Positions 1 through 7,112 of a stretch of DNA of 18,622 nt are shown here, one piece after another (the stretch's first letter is position 1; the number at the start of each line of letters is the position of its first letter). Both the position numbers and the translations under genes were made by a program. Origin of the DNA: CAZJNX01 sp964547415. GTDB lineage: Bacteria; Pseudomonadota; Alphaproteobacteria; Rhizobiales; Amorphaceae. The stretch spans positions 1 to 18,622 of the forward strand of contig CAZJNX010000086.1 in NCBI GenBank assembly GCA_964547415.1, in the 5' to 3' direction. A model generated the notes under the pieces. The model saw only the letters and a list, made by a program, of their open reading frames with translations, did no database searches and had not been told where the DNA came from.

Positions 1-249
1 GCCCTGTCGGCCGGGCCGATCAAGACGCTGGCCGCCTCCGGCATCGGCGACTTCCGCTACATCCTGAAGTGGAACGAGCTGAACGCGCCGCTCCGCCGCA
101 CCGTCGACATCGACGAGGTCGGGGACGCGGCGGTCTACCTGCTGTCGCCCCTGTCGCGGGCCGTGACGGGCGAACTCCACCACGTCGATTCGGGCTATCA
201 CGTGGTCGGCATGAAGGCGGTGGACGCGCCCGACATCTCCACCGTCTGA
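1..249 (+). CDS. fabI: Enoyl-ACP reductase FabI, C-terminal part (5' end outside window)
   Basis: This is the last 82 residues of an NADH-dependent enoyl-[acyl-carrier-protein] reductase, which reduces the trans-2-enoyl-ACP in each elongation round of type II fatty-acid synthesis in the cytoplasm. The frame is open from base 1 to the TGA at 247-249. The segment reads SAGPIKTLAASGI, then APLRRTVDIDEVGDAAVYLL, then TGELHHVDSGYHVVGM. These are the conserved substrate-loop and C-terminal segments of FabI. SAGPIKTLAASGI is the signature that separates FabI from other short-chain dehydrogenases. The catalytic Tyr and Lys and the nucleotide fold lie upstream of the window. The histidine phosphatase gene follows 21 bases after the stop, in the same frame, so the two are probably cotranscribed. 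Confidence 0.95.
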   Translation, partial: ALSAGPIKTLAASGIGDFRYILKWNELNAPLRRTVDIDEVGDAAVYLLSPLSRAVTGELHHVDSGYHVVGMKAVDAPDISTV

Positions 250-270
250 CGGGCGCGGGCGGACGGGCCG

Positions 271-876
271 GTGCTCGCAGGCGGCGTCAGCCTCTACCAC
301 GTGCGCCACGGGGAGACCGCGTGGAACGCGGAGGGCCGCCTCCAGGGCCGCTCCGACACGCCGATGAACGCCCGCGGCCTCGAGCAGGCGCGGCGCAACG
401 GCGAGGCGCTGGCGCGGCATTTCGCGGACGAGGGCGTCGACGCGGCGGCCCTCGACTGGGTCGCCTCGCCCCTGTCGCGGGCGCGGCGGACCATGGAGAT
501 CGTGCGCGAGGCGATGGGACTGCCGTCCGACGGCTACCGGGTCGACGAGCGGCTCCTCGAGGTGGACTTCGGCGGCTGGTCGGGCTTCACCCTCGCGGAA
601 ATCGAGGCGGCGGGCCACGGGGCCGGCGTCAAGGCGCGCAAGCGCGACAAGTGGGGCTTCCGGCCGCCGGGCGGGGAGAGCTACGCCGACATGGCGCTCA
701 GGGTCGGCGCCGTCCTCGAGGCGATCCGGGCCGACACCGTCGCCGTCAGCCACGGCGGCGTCTACCGGACGATCCACGGCCTCGTCGTCGGCACCCCGCG
801 GGAGGAGGTGCCCGTTCTCCACGCCCGGCAGGACCGGGTGGCCCGCTTCCGGGACGGGCGCCACATCTGGATCTGA
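271..876 (+). CDS. Histidine phosphatase family protein (phosphoglycerate mutase-like)
   Basis: This is a 201-residue cytosolic protein of the histidine phosphatase (dPGM-like) superfamily. It shows the RHGET signature with catalytic His13 (YHVRHGETAWN), an acidic residue in LLEVDFGGWSG (Glu97) in the usual proton-donor position, and the second active-site His161 in VSHGGVYR. The length is normal for a one-domain phosphatase. The GTG at 271 is the only workable start: an in-frame stop (the fabI TGA) lies 21 bases upstream and the next candidate, the GTG at 301, falls inside the RHG motif. The ribosome-binding site is weak, which suggests translation aided by fabI. The substrate cannot be read from sequence; members act on phosphoglycerates, sugar phosphates or cobalamin precursors. 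Its place between fabI and aroC is, to my knowledge, common in Hyphomicrobiales. Confidence 0.9.
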   Translation: MLAGGVSLYHVRHGETAWNAEGRLQGRSDTPMNARGLEQARRNGEALARHFADEGVDAAALDWVASPLSRARRTMEIVREAMGLPSDGYRVDERLLEVDFGGWSGFTLAEIEAAGHGAGVKARKRDKWGFRPPGGESYADMALRVGAVLEAIRADTVAVSHGGVYRTIHGLVVGTPREEVPVLHARQDRVARFRDGRHIWI

Positions 877-952
877 CGGGGACGGGTCGCATTTGCGGTG
901 AGCGGGGGGCTCGCCTATCGGTGGGCCACGCCCCCGCTCGTCAGGAACGCCC

Positions 953-2113
953 ATGTCGCACAACACCTTCGGTCATCTCTTCCGCGTCACCACCTGGGGC
1001 GAGAGCCACGGCCCGGCGATCGGCTGCGTCGTCGACGGGTGCCCGCCGGGCCGGCGGATCGCCCTCGCGGACGTGCAGGCCGCCCTCGACCGGCGGCGGC
1101 CGGGGCAGAGCCGCCACACCACCCAGCGGCGCGAGCCCGACGCGGTTCAAATCGTCTCCGGCGTCCTGGAGACCGAGGAGGCGGGCGTCTTCCTCACCAC
1201 CGGCACGCCGATCGCGCTCAGGATCGAGAACGTGGACCAGCGCTCGAAGGACTATTCGAAGATCGCCGACCGCTACCGGCCCGGCCACGCCGACTTCGCC
1301 TACGACGCCAAGTACGGCCTGCGCGACCCGCGGGGCGGCGGGCGCTCCTCGGCGCGGGAGACGGCGATGCGGGTGGCCGCCGGGGCGATCGCCCGGGCGA
1401 TCCTGCCGGGCGTGTCGATCCGCGCGGCGATGGTGGCGATGGGGGACGATACCGTGGATCGGGCGAACTGGTCGTGGGAGGAGGTGGGCCGCAACGACTT
1501 CTTCTGCCCGGACGCGGCGGCGGCCGGGCGGTGGGCGGACAGGCTCGACGGGGTGAGGAAGCGCGGCTCGTCCGTGGGCGCGGTGATCGAGGTGGTCGCC
1601 GAGGGGGTGCCGGCGGGCCTCGGGGCGCCGATCTACGGCAAGCTCGACCAGGACCTCGCCTCGGCGATGATGTCGATCAACGCGGTGAAGGGGGTGGAGA
1701 TCGGCGCGGGGTTTGCAGCGGCGGCGCTTTCCGGCGAGGAGAACGCCGACGAGATGTGGTTCGAGGAGGACGGGCGGCTGGCGTTCGGCTCCAACAACGC
1801 GGGCGGCGTCCTCGGCGGCATCTCCACGGGGCAGCCGCTGGTGGTGCGCTTCGCGGTGAAGCCGACCTCGTCGATCCGCATCCCGCGCCGCTCCGTCACG
1901 GCGTCGGGCGAGGAGACGGAGGTGGCGACCACCGGGCGGCACGATCCGTGCGTGGGGATCCGTGCGGTGCCCGTGGGGGAGGCGATGATGGCCCTCGTGC
2001 TCGCGGACCACTACCTGCGGCACCGCGGCCAGGTGGGCGAGGTGGAGGCGTTCGCCGGGGCGGGCGCGGACGGGCGGGGAGGCGACGTGGCGCGGAAGGG
2101 ACGGCGCGGATGA
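953..2113 (+). CDS. aroC: Chorismate synthase
   Basis: This enzyme makes chorismate from 5-enolpyruvylshikimate-3-phosphate with reduced FMN, the last step of the shikimate pathway, in the cytosol. The 386-residue product has the family signatures in order: TTWGESHGPAIGCVVDG (residues 13-29), GQSRHTTQRREPDAV (51-65), RPGHADFAYDAKYG (109-122), RGGGRSSARETAMR (127-140), FGSNNAGGVLGGISTGQP in the centre and HDPCVGIRAVPVGEAM near the C-terminus. The start ATG is preceded by an AGGA about seven bases upstream, and this start gives the usual MSHNTFG N-terminus. A 76-base gap separates it from the phosphatase gene. Its TGA overlaps the next start codon as ATGA at 2110-2113, so ribB is probably translationally coupled. 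The last 25 residues or so are Gly/Ala-rich and look like a dispensable tail. Confidence 0.97.
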   Translation: MSHNTFGHLFRVTTWGESHGPAIGCVVDGCPPGRRIALADVQAALDRRRPGQSRHTTQRREPDAVQIVSGVLETEEAGVFLTTGTPIALRIENVDQRSKDYSKIADRYRPGHADFAYDAKYGLRDPRGGGRSSARETAMRVAAGAIARAILPGVSIRAAMVAMGDDTVDRANWSWEEVGRNDFFCPDAAAAGRWADRLDGVRKRGSSVGAVIEVVAEGVPAGLGAPIYGKLDQDLASAMMSINAVKGVEIGAGFAAAALSGEENADEMWFEEDGRLAFGSNNAGGVLGGISTGQPLVVRFAVKPTSSIRIPRRSVTASGEETEVATTGRHDPCVGIRAVPVGEAMMALVLADHYLRHRGQVGEVEAFAGAGADGRGGDVARKGRRG

Positions 2114-3213
2114 CGGCGGGCGACATGGCGCGGGTGGCCGAGGCCGTCCGCGCGTTCGAGCGGGGAGAGATCGTCGTCGTCACCGACGACGACGACCGGG
2201 AGAACGAGGGCGACCTCATCATGGCGGCCGAGCACGCCACGCCCGAGAAGGTCGCCTTCATCGTCCGCCACACCTCCGGCATCGTGTGCGCCCCGATGAC
2301 GCGGGAGGACGCGCGGCGGCTCAACCTCTCGCCCATGGTGCCCGACAACGACGCGCCGCTGTCCACCGCCTTCACCGTCTCGGTGGACGTGCGCCACGGC
2401 CTCACCACGGGCATCTCCGCGGAGGAGCGGTGCAACACCGTCCGCGCCCTCGCCAACCCCAACGCGGGGGCGGGGGACTTCGTGCGGCCGGGCCACGTCT
2501 TCCCGCTGATCGCGCGGGAGGGGGGCGTCCTCATCCGCTCCGGGCACACGGAGGCGGCGGTGGACCTGTGCCGCCTCGCGGGGCTGAGGCCGGTGGGCGT
2601 CATCTGCGAACTCGTCAACGACGACGGCACGGTGATGCGCGGGCCGGACGTGTCCGCCTTCGCTGAGGCGAACGGCCTGCGGCAGGTGTCGGTCGCCGAC
2701 CTCATCACCTGGCGGCAGCGCAACGAGCGGCTGGTGGAGCGGGTCGCGGAGGCGCCGATCGCGACGCCGTTCGGGCCCGCGACGGCCGTCACCTTCAGAA
2801 CGCCCTACGACCCGATGCACCACCTCGCCGTCGTGGTGGGCGACGTGCGGGACGGGCTGTCGATCCCGGCCCGGCTGCAGCGCGGCCATGTGGTGGACGA
2901 CGTGTTCGGCGCCGAGCGGTCGGTGGAGAAGGTGCTCGCACGGCTCTACGGGGCCGGGCGCGGGGTGCTCGTCTACCTCCGGGACGGGGCGGTCGGCGTC
3001 GCGGGCGGGCCGGACACGGACGGGGAGGAGCACGGCACGGCGCGCAGCCGGGCGGCGGACTGGCGCGAGATCGGGCTCGGCGCCCAGATCCTGCGCGACC
3101 TCGGGGTGAGTTCCATCCGCCTCATCGCCTCGCGGGAGCGCCGCTACGTGGGCCTCGACGCCTTCGGCATCACCATCGAGACGACCGAGACGCTGGACGA
3201 TGCCCGCAGCTGA
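2110..3213 (+). CDS. ribB: 3,4-dihydroxy-2-butanone 4-phosphate synthase with degenerate GTP cyclohydrolase II domain
   Basis: This is a 367-residue RibBA-shaped protein. Residues 1-205 form an intact DHBP synthase, which turns ribulose 5-phosphate into the four-carbon riboflavin precursor. It carries the metal/substrate loop TDDDDRENEGDLIMAAEHAT (25-44), RHTSGIVCAPM (53-63), HGLTTGISAEERC (96-108) and RSGHTEAAVDL (143-153). Residues 215-362 align end to end with GTP cyclohydrolase II but lack its working parts. The three zinc cysteines are replaced (His260, Ser271, Glu273) and the RxEGRGIGL loop reads RDGAVGVAG (291-299). The second half is therefore probably not catalytic, the pattern called RibBX in other proteobacteria, and a separate ribA is expected elsewhere. 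The start is set by the ATGA overlap with aroC and a GGAAGGGA ribosome-binding site just upstream. The frame stays open further upstream, but that part is an aroC shadow. Confidence 0.93.
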   Translation: MTAGDMARVAEAVRAFERGEIVVVTDDDDRENEGDLIMAAEHATPEKVAFIVRHTSGIVCAPMTREDARRLNLSPMVPDNDAPLSTAFTVSVDVRHGLTTGISAEERCNTVRALANPNAGAGDFVRPGHVFPLIAREGGVLIRSGHTEAAVDLCRLAGLRPVGVICELVNDDGTVMRGPDVSAFAEANGLRQVSVADLITWRQRNERLVERVAEAPIATPFGPATAVTFRTPYDPMHHLAVVVGDVRDGLSIPARLQRGHVVDDVFGAERSVEKVLARLYGAGRGVLVYLRDGAVGVAGGPDTDGEEHGTARSRAADWREIGLGAQILRDLGVSSIRLIASRERRYVGLDAFGITIETTETLDDARS

Positions 3214-3802
3214 CGAGCCGACGGGGGACGGGGAAGAGACCGGGCTCGGCGGCGACCGGGCGCCGCCGCGCCGGGCCGGGCCGCAGGACGGCGGCGGGGA
3301 GGCGCCGCGGGCCTTCGCCGTCGGCTACGAGCGGCAGTCGGGGGACATGCTGGTCTACGGCGGGCTCGTCGTCGCGGGGATCGGGGTCCTGGCGATGATC
3401 CTCAACGGATCGGACCTGTTCGTGGTGTTCCTCGGGGCCGGACTCGTGTCGGCCGCCTACTTCTGGCCGCTCACGGAGCGCACGCGGCCGCAGCTCGGCG
3501 GCTCCTCCCAGGGGCTTTACGTGGACCGGATCGGGATCATCGGCTGGCACGCCATCGAGGGGCTCGACATCCACCAGACGGCACTCAGGACGATGCGGCT
3601 CGCCACGCTCAGGGTGCGGCTGTCCATGCCCCTCGACAAGGCCGTCGTGGCGGCGGAGCGAGTGCCGGCCTCGAAGATCCTCACGACCAGAAACTGGCGG
3701 GTGCGGGGGAACGTGCTCGAGGTGCGGCTCCACACCCTCGCCGCGCCGCCGGAGAAGGTGTTCGAGCGGCTTCGGGCCTTCTACGAGCTGGCCCGCGCCT
3801 GA
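3200..3802 (+). CDS. Two-TM membrane protein, unknown function, possible PH-like C-terminal domain
   Basis: I do not recognise this 200-residue protein. Residues 1-45 are polar, Gly/Pro-rich and probably disordered. Two hydrophobic segments follow (about 51-68 and 72-90) with only a few residues between them, forming a membrane hairpin. Residues 102-198 are soluble and begin GLYVDRIGIIGWHAIEGL, then alternate short beta-like stretches and end in a helix (PPEKVFERLRAFYELARA). A membrane hairpin followed by beta strands and one closing helix resembles bacterial PH-like domain proteins, but this is an inference from shape only. The start ATG lies 14 bases inside ribB, in another frame, so translation is probably coupled to ribB. 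This is the last gene of the run and ends at the hairpin over its stop codon. Confidence 0.8.
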   Translation: MPAADEPTGDGEETGLGGDRAPPRRAGPQDGGGEAPRAFAVGYERQSGDMLVYGGLVVAGIGVLAMILNGSDLFVVFLGAGLVSAAYFWPLTERTRPQLGGSSQGLYVDRIGIIGWHAIEGLDIHQTALRTMRLATLRVRLSMPLDKAVVAAERVPASKILTTRNWRVRGNVLEVRLHTLAAPPEKVFERLRAFYELARA

Positions 3803-3814
3803 GGGGCGCGGGCC
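3790..3814 (+). terminator. Stem-loop between convergent genes (likely terminator)
   Basis: A perfect 10-bp stem, GGCCCGCGCC (3790-3799) pairing with GGCGCGGGCC (3805-3814), closes a five-base loop and spans the TGA at 3800-3802. On the + strand it is followed only by a weak T-containing stretch, so it is not a classical U-tract terminator. It lies exactly between two convergent genes and may serve both directions. Confidence 0.6.
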
Positions 3815-3839
3815 GGGACGCTGCGGGTCTGTTTCGCCG

Positions 3840-5615
3840 TCACTTCATGAGGCCGATCGCGGCGCCTCCGATGGCGAGGCCGACGGCCGCGCCGATGGCG
3901 GCGCCCGCGCCGCTGCGTTGCCGCGGCGGGGCCCGGTGGGCCGGCGCCGGGGCGACCCGATAGACCGGGGTGGCGGCGTAGGGGCCGGCGTAGGGTGTGG
4001 TGACAACCCGGCGCGGCGCCGTCCGCCGGACCACCTGGGGCTGGCGGGGCGGGGCGCTTCGGGTGGCGGCGGGCCGTGCGCTGCGGCTCTTGGCGGCGGC
4101 GGCGCGCCGGCGTTCGGCCGCAGCCGCGGCCCGGCGGCGCTCGGCGGCGGCCGCCGCCTTGCGCTTGCGCTCGGCCTCGGCACGGGCGGCACGCTGGCGC
4201 TCGACGGCGGCGAGCCAGTCGGCATAGGCGGTCTTCGTGGCGGCCTCGAGGGCGCGGACCTGTTCCTCGTCGAGGTAGCGCGACCCCGGGCGTCCGGTCG
4301 CGGCCTGCCAGGCACCGATGGCGGCGCGGGTCTTCGGCCCGAAGATCCCGTCGATGCCCCGCGGGTCGTGGCCGGCGAGCTTCAGGCGCCGCTGGATCTC
4401 GCGCCGGTCCTGGCGGGTGAGGGACAGGGCGGCCTCGTCCGTCTCGTCCGGCCCTTCGGGCGCGGTGGCGACGGCTTGCGTTCCCTCCGCGGCGCCCGAG
4501 CGCGGGCCGTCGCGATCGCGATCGGCATCCGCCGTCGTCGCGGCGGGCGCGTCGGTCGCGGGAGCGGGTGGGCCGTCGTGTCCGAGCGCCGCGAGGCGGC
4601 TCTCGGCGATGGCGCGGAAGTGCCCGTCCGGGAAGGCGGCGAGGTAGGCGTGGTACTCCCCGGCCGTGCCGCCCCGCTCCACGGACGCCCAGAAGGTCCT
4701 TTCCCGCTGCCAGGCGATGTCCGTTCCGCCCGGCGCGGCGGTGGCGACGGCCGGGGCCTGCGGCTTTGCCCCGGAGAGCGGGCCGGGCGCCGCGTCCGCC
4801 GCCTTCAGGTAGAATTCGGAAGTCAGCGACACGTTGACCCAGGGCAGCTGGCGCTTGTCCGTCTCCTCGAAGACGTCCCGGCGCACACGGGTCATCACCA
4901 CGTTGATCTCCGTTCCCGGCGTCTCGATGTGGCGCAGGAGCGCCTCCGTGAAGGGGCTGTGGTCGCCCGCCCCGTCGTAGGCGACGTTGCCGGGCTCGGT
5001 GGCGAAGGCGATGAGGGTGCCGCGGGCGTTCTCGATCTTGGCGAGGCCGCGACCGATCCCGGCCGACCGCGTGGGGCCGACCCGGCTCGCCAGCGACCGG
5101 GCGAGGGGGTTGTCGCGGCAGGCGTCGAGCAGGACGAGGCGCACCTTGGCGCCGCGCATGGCGTGGGCGAGGACGCGCTCCACGTCCAGCGTCTCGAAGG
5201 CGAGGTCGGCCTCGTGACCGAGGTCGGCATCGACGGGGACGAGGTAGTTCCGCCCGTCCGCCTGGATGCCGTGCCCGGCGTAGTAGAAGGCGGCGACGTC
5301 CGCGCCCGTGACCTTGCGGGCGAAGGCGTGGACGGTCTCGACGAGGGCGCGGTGGTCGAGGTCGATCCCCTTCACGACCTCGAAGCCCAGGCGGTCGAGG
5401 GATGCGGCGACGGCCCTGGCGTCCCGCGCCGGGTTGTCGAGGGCGGGGGCGTGCCGGTAGGCGCCGTTCCCGATGACGAGGGCGACCCGGTTCTCGGCCT
5501 TGGCCGCGGGATTCGCCGGCGCGGCCGCGGCCGGCGCCGAAAGGATGGCGAGGAGGGCGACGGCGAGCGCGCGGATCCGCGCGCCCGGCGCTGTCGCGGG
5601 CGTTGAGGCTTGCAT
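3840..5615 (-). CDS. Secreted caspase-family (C14-like) protein with peptidoglycan-binding-like domain and glycine-zipper tail
   Basis: This is a 591-residue exported protein. A signal peptide (about 1-32, hydrophobic core LAVALLAILSAPAAAA) precedes a caspase-like domain (about 42-270). The catalytic dyad is visible: His115 in FYYAGHGIQ and Cys166 in LLDACRDNP. NRVALVIGNGAYRHAP opens the domain. A short helical segment (about 303-345, YHAYLAAFPDGHFRAIAESRL) follows, then a putative peptidoglycan-binding domain (about 399-449, IQRRLKLAGHDPRGIDGIFG). Next comes an Ala/Arg helix with repeated AERRRAAAA units (about 467-510), a Pro/Arg linker, and a C-terminal glycine zipper (GAGAAIGAAVGLAIGGAAIG). 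The ATG at 5615 is preferred over one 21 codons upstream because it has a GGAG eight bases before it and puts the signal peptide at the N-terminus. The role is unknown. Envelope location is inferred from the signal peptide and domains. It is monocistronic. Confidence 0.88.
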   Translation of the reverse strand: MQASTPATAPGARIRALAVALLAILSAPAAAAPANPAAKAENRVALVIGNGAYRHAPALDNPARDARAVAASLDRLGFEVVKGIDLDHRALVETVHAFARKVTGADVAAFYYAGHGIQADGRNYLVPVDADLGHEADLAFETLDVERVLAHAMRGAKVRLVLLDACRDNPLARSLASRVGPTRSAGIGRGLAKIENARGTLIAFATEPGNVAYDGAGDHSPFTEALLRHIETPGTEINVVMTRVRRDVFEETDKRQLPWVNVSLTSEFYLKAADAAPGPLSGAKPQAPAVATAAPGGTDIAWQRERTFWASVERGGTAGEYHAYLAAFPDGHFRAIAESRLAALGHDGPPAPATDAPAATTADADRDRDGPRSGAAEGTQAVATAPEGPDETDEAALSLTRQDRREIQRRLKLAGHDPRGIDGIFGPKTRAAIGAWQAATGRPGSRYLDEEQVRALEAATKTAYADWLAAVERQRAARAEAERKRKAAAAAERRRAAAAAERRRAAAAKSRSARPAATRSAPPRQPQVVRRTAPRRVVTTPYAGPYAATPVYRVAPAPAHRAPPRQRSGAGAAIGAAVGLAIGGAAIGLMK

Positions 5616-6196
5616 CTTGCGCACTCCGCTGTGGTGGGAGCCGGCTGTCGTCGGTCCGGCTCGTCCGTTACGGAACATGCGCCTCGATGCGGCGTGCCGC
5701 TGTGTCGGCGGTCACAGGCGGGGCCTTTTTCGGTCCGGCGGTGGGATGGCGCTCGGGCGGAAGGCACGACGCAGCGGCGCCCGCGGGTCCGCCGTTTACG
5801 CCAGCGGGCACGGGTTCGCTTCCCGGGCTCCCCGGCCGGGGGGACTCGTCCGTCCACCCGGGGCGACGGCCGGTGCGGCGAGGCGGCGGAGCACCAGGCG
5901 CTGGCCGCTGGGCCGACGCACGGTCCGCGCGCCCGGGAAGGTGTCCGGTGCACCGATGCCATCGACGCGGGAGCGGCAGCCGGCGCGCGGGCCGCCTCGA
6001 ACTGCGCGTCGGTGGAGAAGAAGAAGCTGGCCGACGCTTTCGGCGGGGCCCGCCGCGGCGAGACACCGCGGACACGGTGGGAGAAGGAAAGGACCGGGGC
6101 AGAGCTGATCTTGACGGGTGGGCAGTGCGAGCTTGCGCCTTGCGAGAGCGCCGTCTCCTCGACGCCGGCGGCAAGACGGCTATGCCGGATCCGCGG
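5616..6196. other. Long gap with no convincing gene
   Basis: About 580 bases lie between the start of the caspase-family gene and the mucR terminator. Open frames exist on both strands but give Arg/Pro/Gly-rich strings without recognisable motifs. One stretch, about 5952-6050 on the + strand, has coding-like third positions and reads AIDAGAAAGARAASNCASVE, but it has no start codon or ribosome-binding site in a sensible place. It could be a gene remnant. The promoter of the caspase-family gene should lie at the left end, though no clear -35/-10 pair is visible. Confidence 0.5.
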
Positions 6197-6231
6197 AAAA
6201 GAAAACCCGCGCGCCCTGTCGGGCGCGCGGG
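6197..6231 (-). terminator. Rho-independent terminator of mucR
   Basis: Read on the minus strand, a perfect 11-bp GC stem (arms at 6221-6231 and 6206-6216, CCCGCGCGCCC with GGGCGCGCGGG) closes a four-base loop. It is followed at once by TTTTCTTTT (6205-6197). It lies 31 bases past the mucR stop codon. This is the clearest intrinsic terminator in the window. Confidence 0.93.
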
Positions 6232-6262
6232 TCTGGCAGGTTCAACGCTGGCCCGAGGCCGC

Positions 6263-6715
6263 TCAGCGGGCCTTGGCCTTGGCAGGTGCCGGGGCCGCGC
6301 CTGCAGACTTCTTGCGCTGCTGGCCGAGGCCCATACGCTTGGCGAGCTCGGACCGTGCGGCGGCGTAGTTGGGGGCGACCATCGGGTAGTCGGCCGGCAG
6401 ACCCCACTTTTCCCGATACTCCTCCGGAGAAAGGTCGTAGTGCGTGCGCAGGTGGCGCTTCAAAGACTTGAACTTCTTGCCGTCCTCCAGGCAGATGATG
6501 TAGTCCGGCGTCACGGACTTCTTGATCGGGACGGCGGGCTTGAGCGGCTCGGGCTCCGGCTCGGGCTGGCCCTGGCTGGTCTGGTGGAGGGCGTTGTGCA
6601 CCTCCGCGATCAGGCCCGGAAGGTCCTGCGAGGCGACGGCATTGTTGCTCACGTAGGCGGAGACGATGTCGGCCGTCAGGTCGATCAGATTGTTGTCCTG
6701 CACTTGCTCGGTCAT
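6263..6715 (-). CDS. mucR: MucR/Ros family zinc-finger transcriptional regulator
   Basis: This is a 150-residue cytosolic DNA-binding protein. The N-terminal helices (about 1-47) are where MucR proteins self-associate. A Pro/Glu linker (PEPEPEPLKP, 51-60) follows, then the zinc-finger domain: DYIICLEDGKKFKSLKRHLR, then THYDLSPEEYREKWGLPADY and PMVAPNYAAARSELAKRMGL. The presumed metal ligands are Cys75, Asp78, His88 and His92. The second Ros cysteine is an Asp, a known variant in this family. The Lys/Ala-rich tail is typical. The ATG at 6715 gives the usual MucR N-terminus; the frame is open upstream but without family similarity. Members repress or silence many genes for surface polysaccharide, motility, cell cycle and host interaction by binding AT-rich sites, and usually repress their own promoter. 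The targets here are unknown. Confidence 0.95.
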   Translation of the reverse strand: MTEQVQDNNLIDLTADIVSAYVSNNAVASQDLPGLIAEVHNALHQTSQGQPEPEPEPLKPAVPIKKSVTPDYIICLEDGKKFKSLKRHLRTHYDLSPEEYREKWGLPADYPMVAPNYAAARSELAKRMGLGQQRKKSAGAAPAPAKAKAR

Positions 6716-6841
6716 TTGTCGCTCTTGTTTAGGCCGGGCGGCACCGCAGCACCGCGCCGCGACGGGATATCGGGGCAAACGGGGCCGGGGTGCAGGGGCG
6801 ACCTGCCGATACCTCCCGGCACCTCGTCTGATATCGACCAC

Positions 6842-6869
6842 TGTATAATTATGTTCTGGCTGCCGACAA
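6842..6869 (-). promoter_or_regulatory. Possible mucR promoter
   Basis: On the minus strand, TTGTCG (6869-6864) and TATACA (6847-6842) are separated by 16 bases and resemble -35 and -10 boxes of a housekeeping promoter. Transcription would begin about 120 bases upstream of the mucR ATG. The match is partial and the call rests on position within the only AT-rich patch nearby. Confidence 0.4.
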
Positions 6870-7071
6870 TAGGGGCGCCGCGTTTTTTCTTGAGAACCGG
6901 GCGAAGGGCAGGCATGCCGCGTATTCCCGTGTTTCCGCTCGCGGGGCTTCCGGCCGATCTGCCGACGAGGAAGCAGCCGCCGCGCTGATCCGAGGGCACG
7001 AATCAGTCACGACAGGAACGGTGACCGGGGCGGTAGATGAGGCGGGAAGCTTGCCGAGATGCCGCGTTGCG

Positions 7072-7095
7072 GCCCGGGGGGCTCGCAGCCCGGGC
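7072..7095 (-). terminator. Weak hairpin downstream of the mrp operon
   Basis: Arms GCCCGGG (7072-7078) and CCCGGGC (7089-7095) form a 7-bp stem with a 10-base loop, 18 bases past the mrpG stop on the minus strand. No T tract follows. It may help end the operon transcript, but chance pairing in such GC-rich DNA is possible. Confidence 0.3.
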
Positions 7096-7112
7096 GGACG
7101 CGCGGGGATCCT

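Larger units (their letters stand above)
6716..7112. other. mucR upstream region with AT-rich island
   Basis: These 397 bases separate the start of mucR from the end of mrpG. The notable content is an AT-richer patch at about 6829-6900, including TATAATTATG and a GTTTTTTCTTGAG run, in otherwise very GC-rich DNA. MucR proteins bind AT-rich DNA with T-A steps, so this is a plausible autoregulatory site. No convincing gene is present. Confidence 0.55.

Noticed and set aside
898..2109. Upstream continuation of the ribB frame as an N-terminal fusion
   Set aside because: It lies wholly over aroC in another frame and reads as Arg/Gly-rich shadow; ATG 2110 has the ATGA overlap and a good ribosome-binding site.
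3918..5606. A 562-codon open frame antisense to the caspase-family gene
   Set aside because: It is a Gly/Arg/Val-rich shadow produced by the GC-rich codon pattern of the real gene, with no motif or ribosome-binding site.
6844..6988. TATAAT on the + strand at 6844-6849 with a 45-codon frame from ATG 6851
   Set aside because: The box would sit directly on the start codon, no -35 partner or ribosome-binding site is visible, and the peptide has no recognisable feature.
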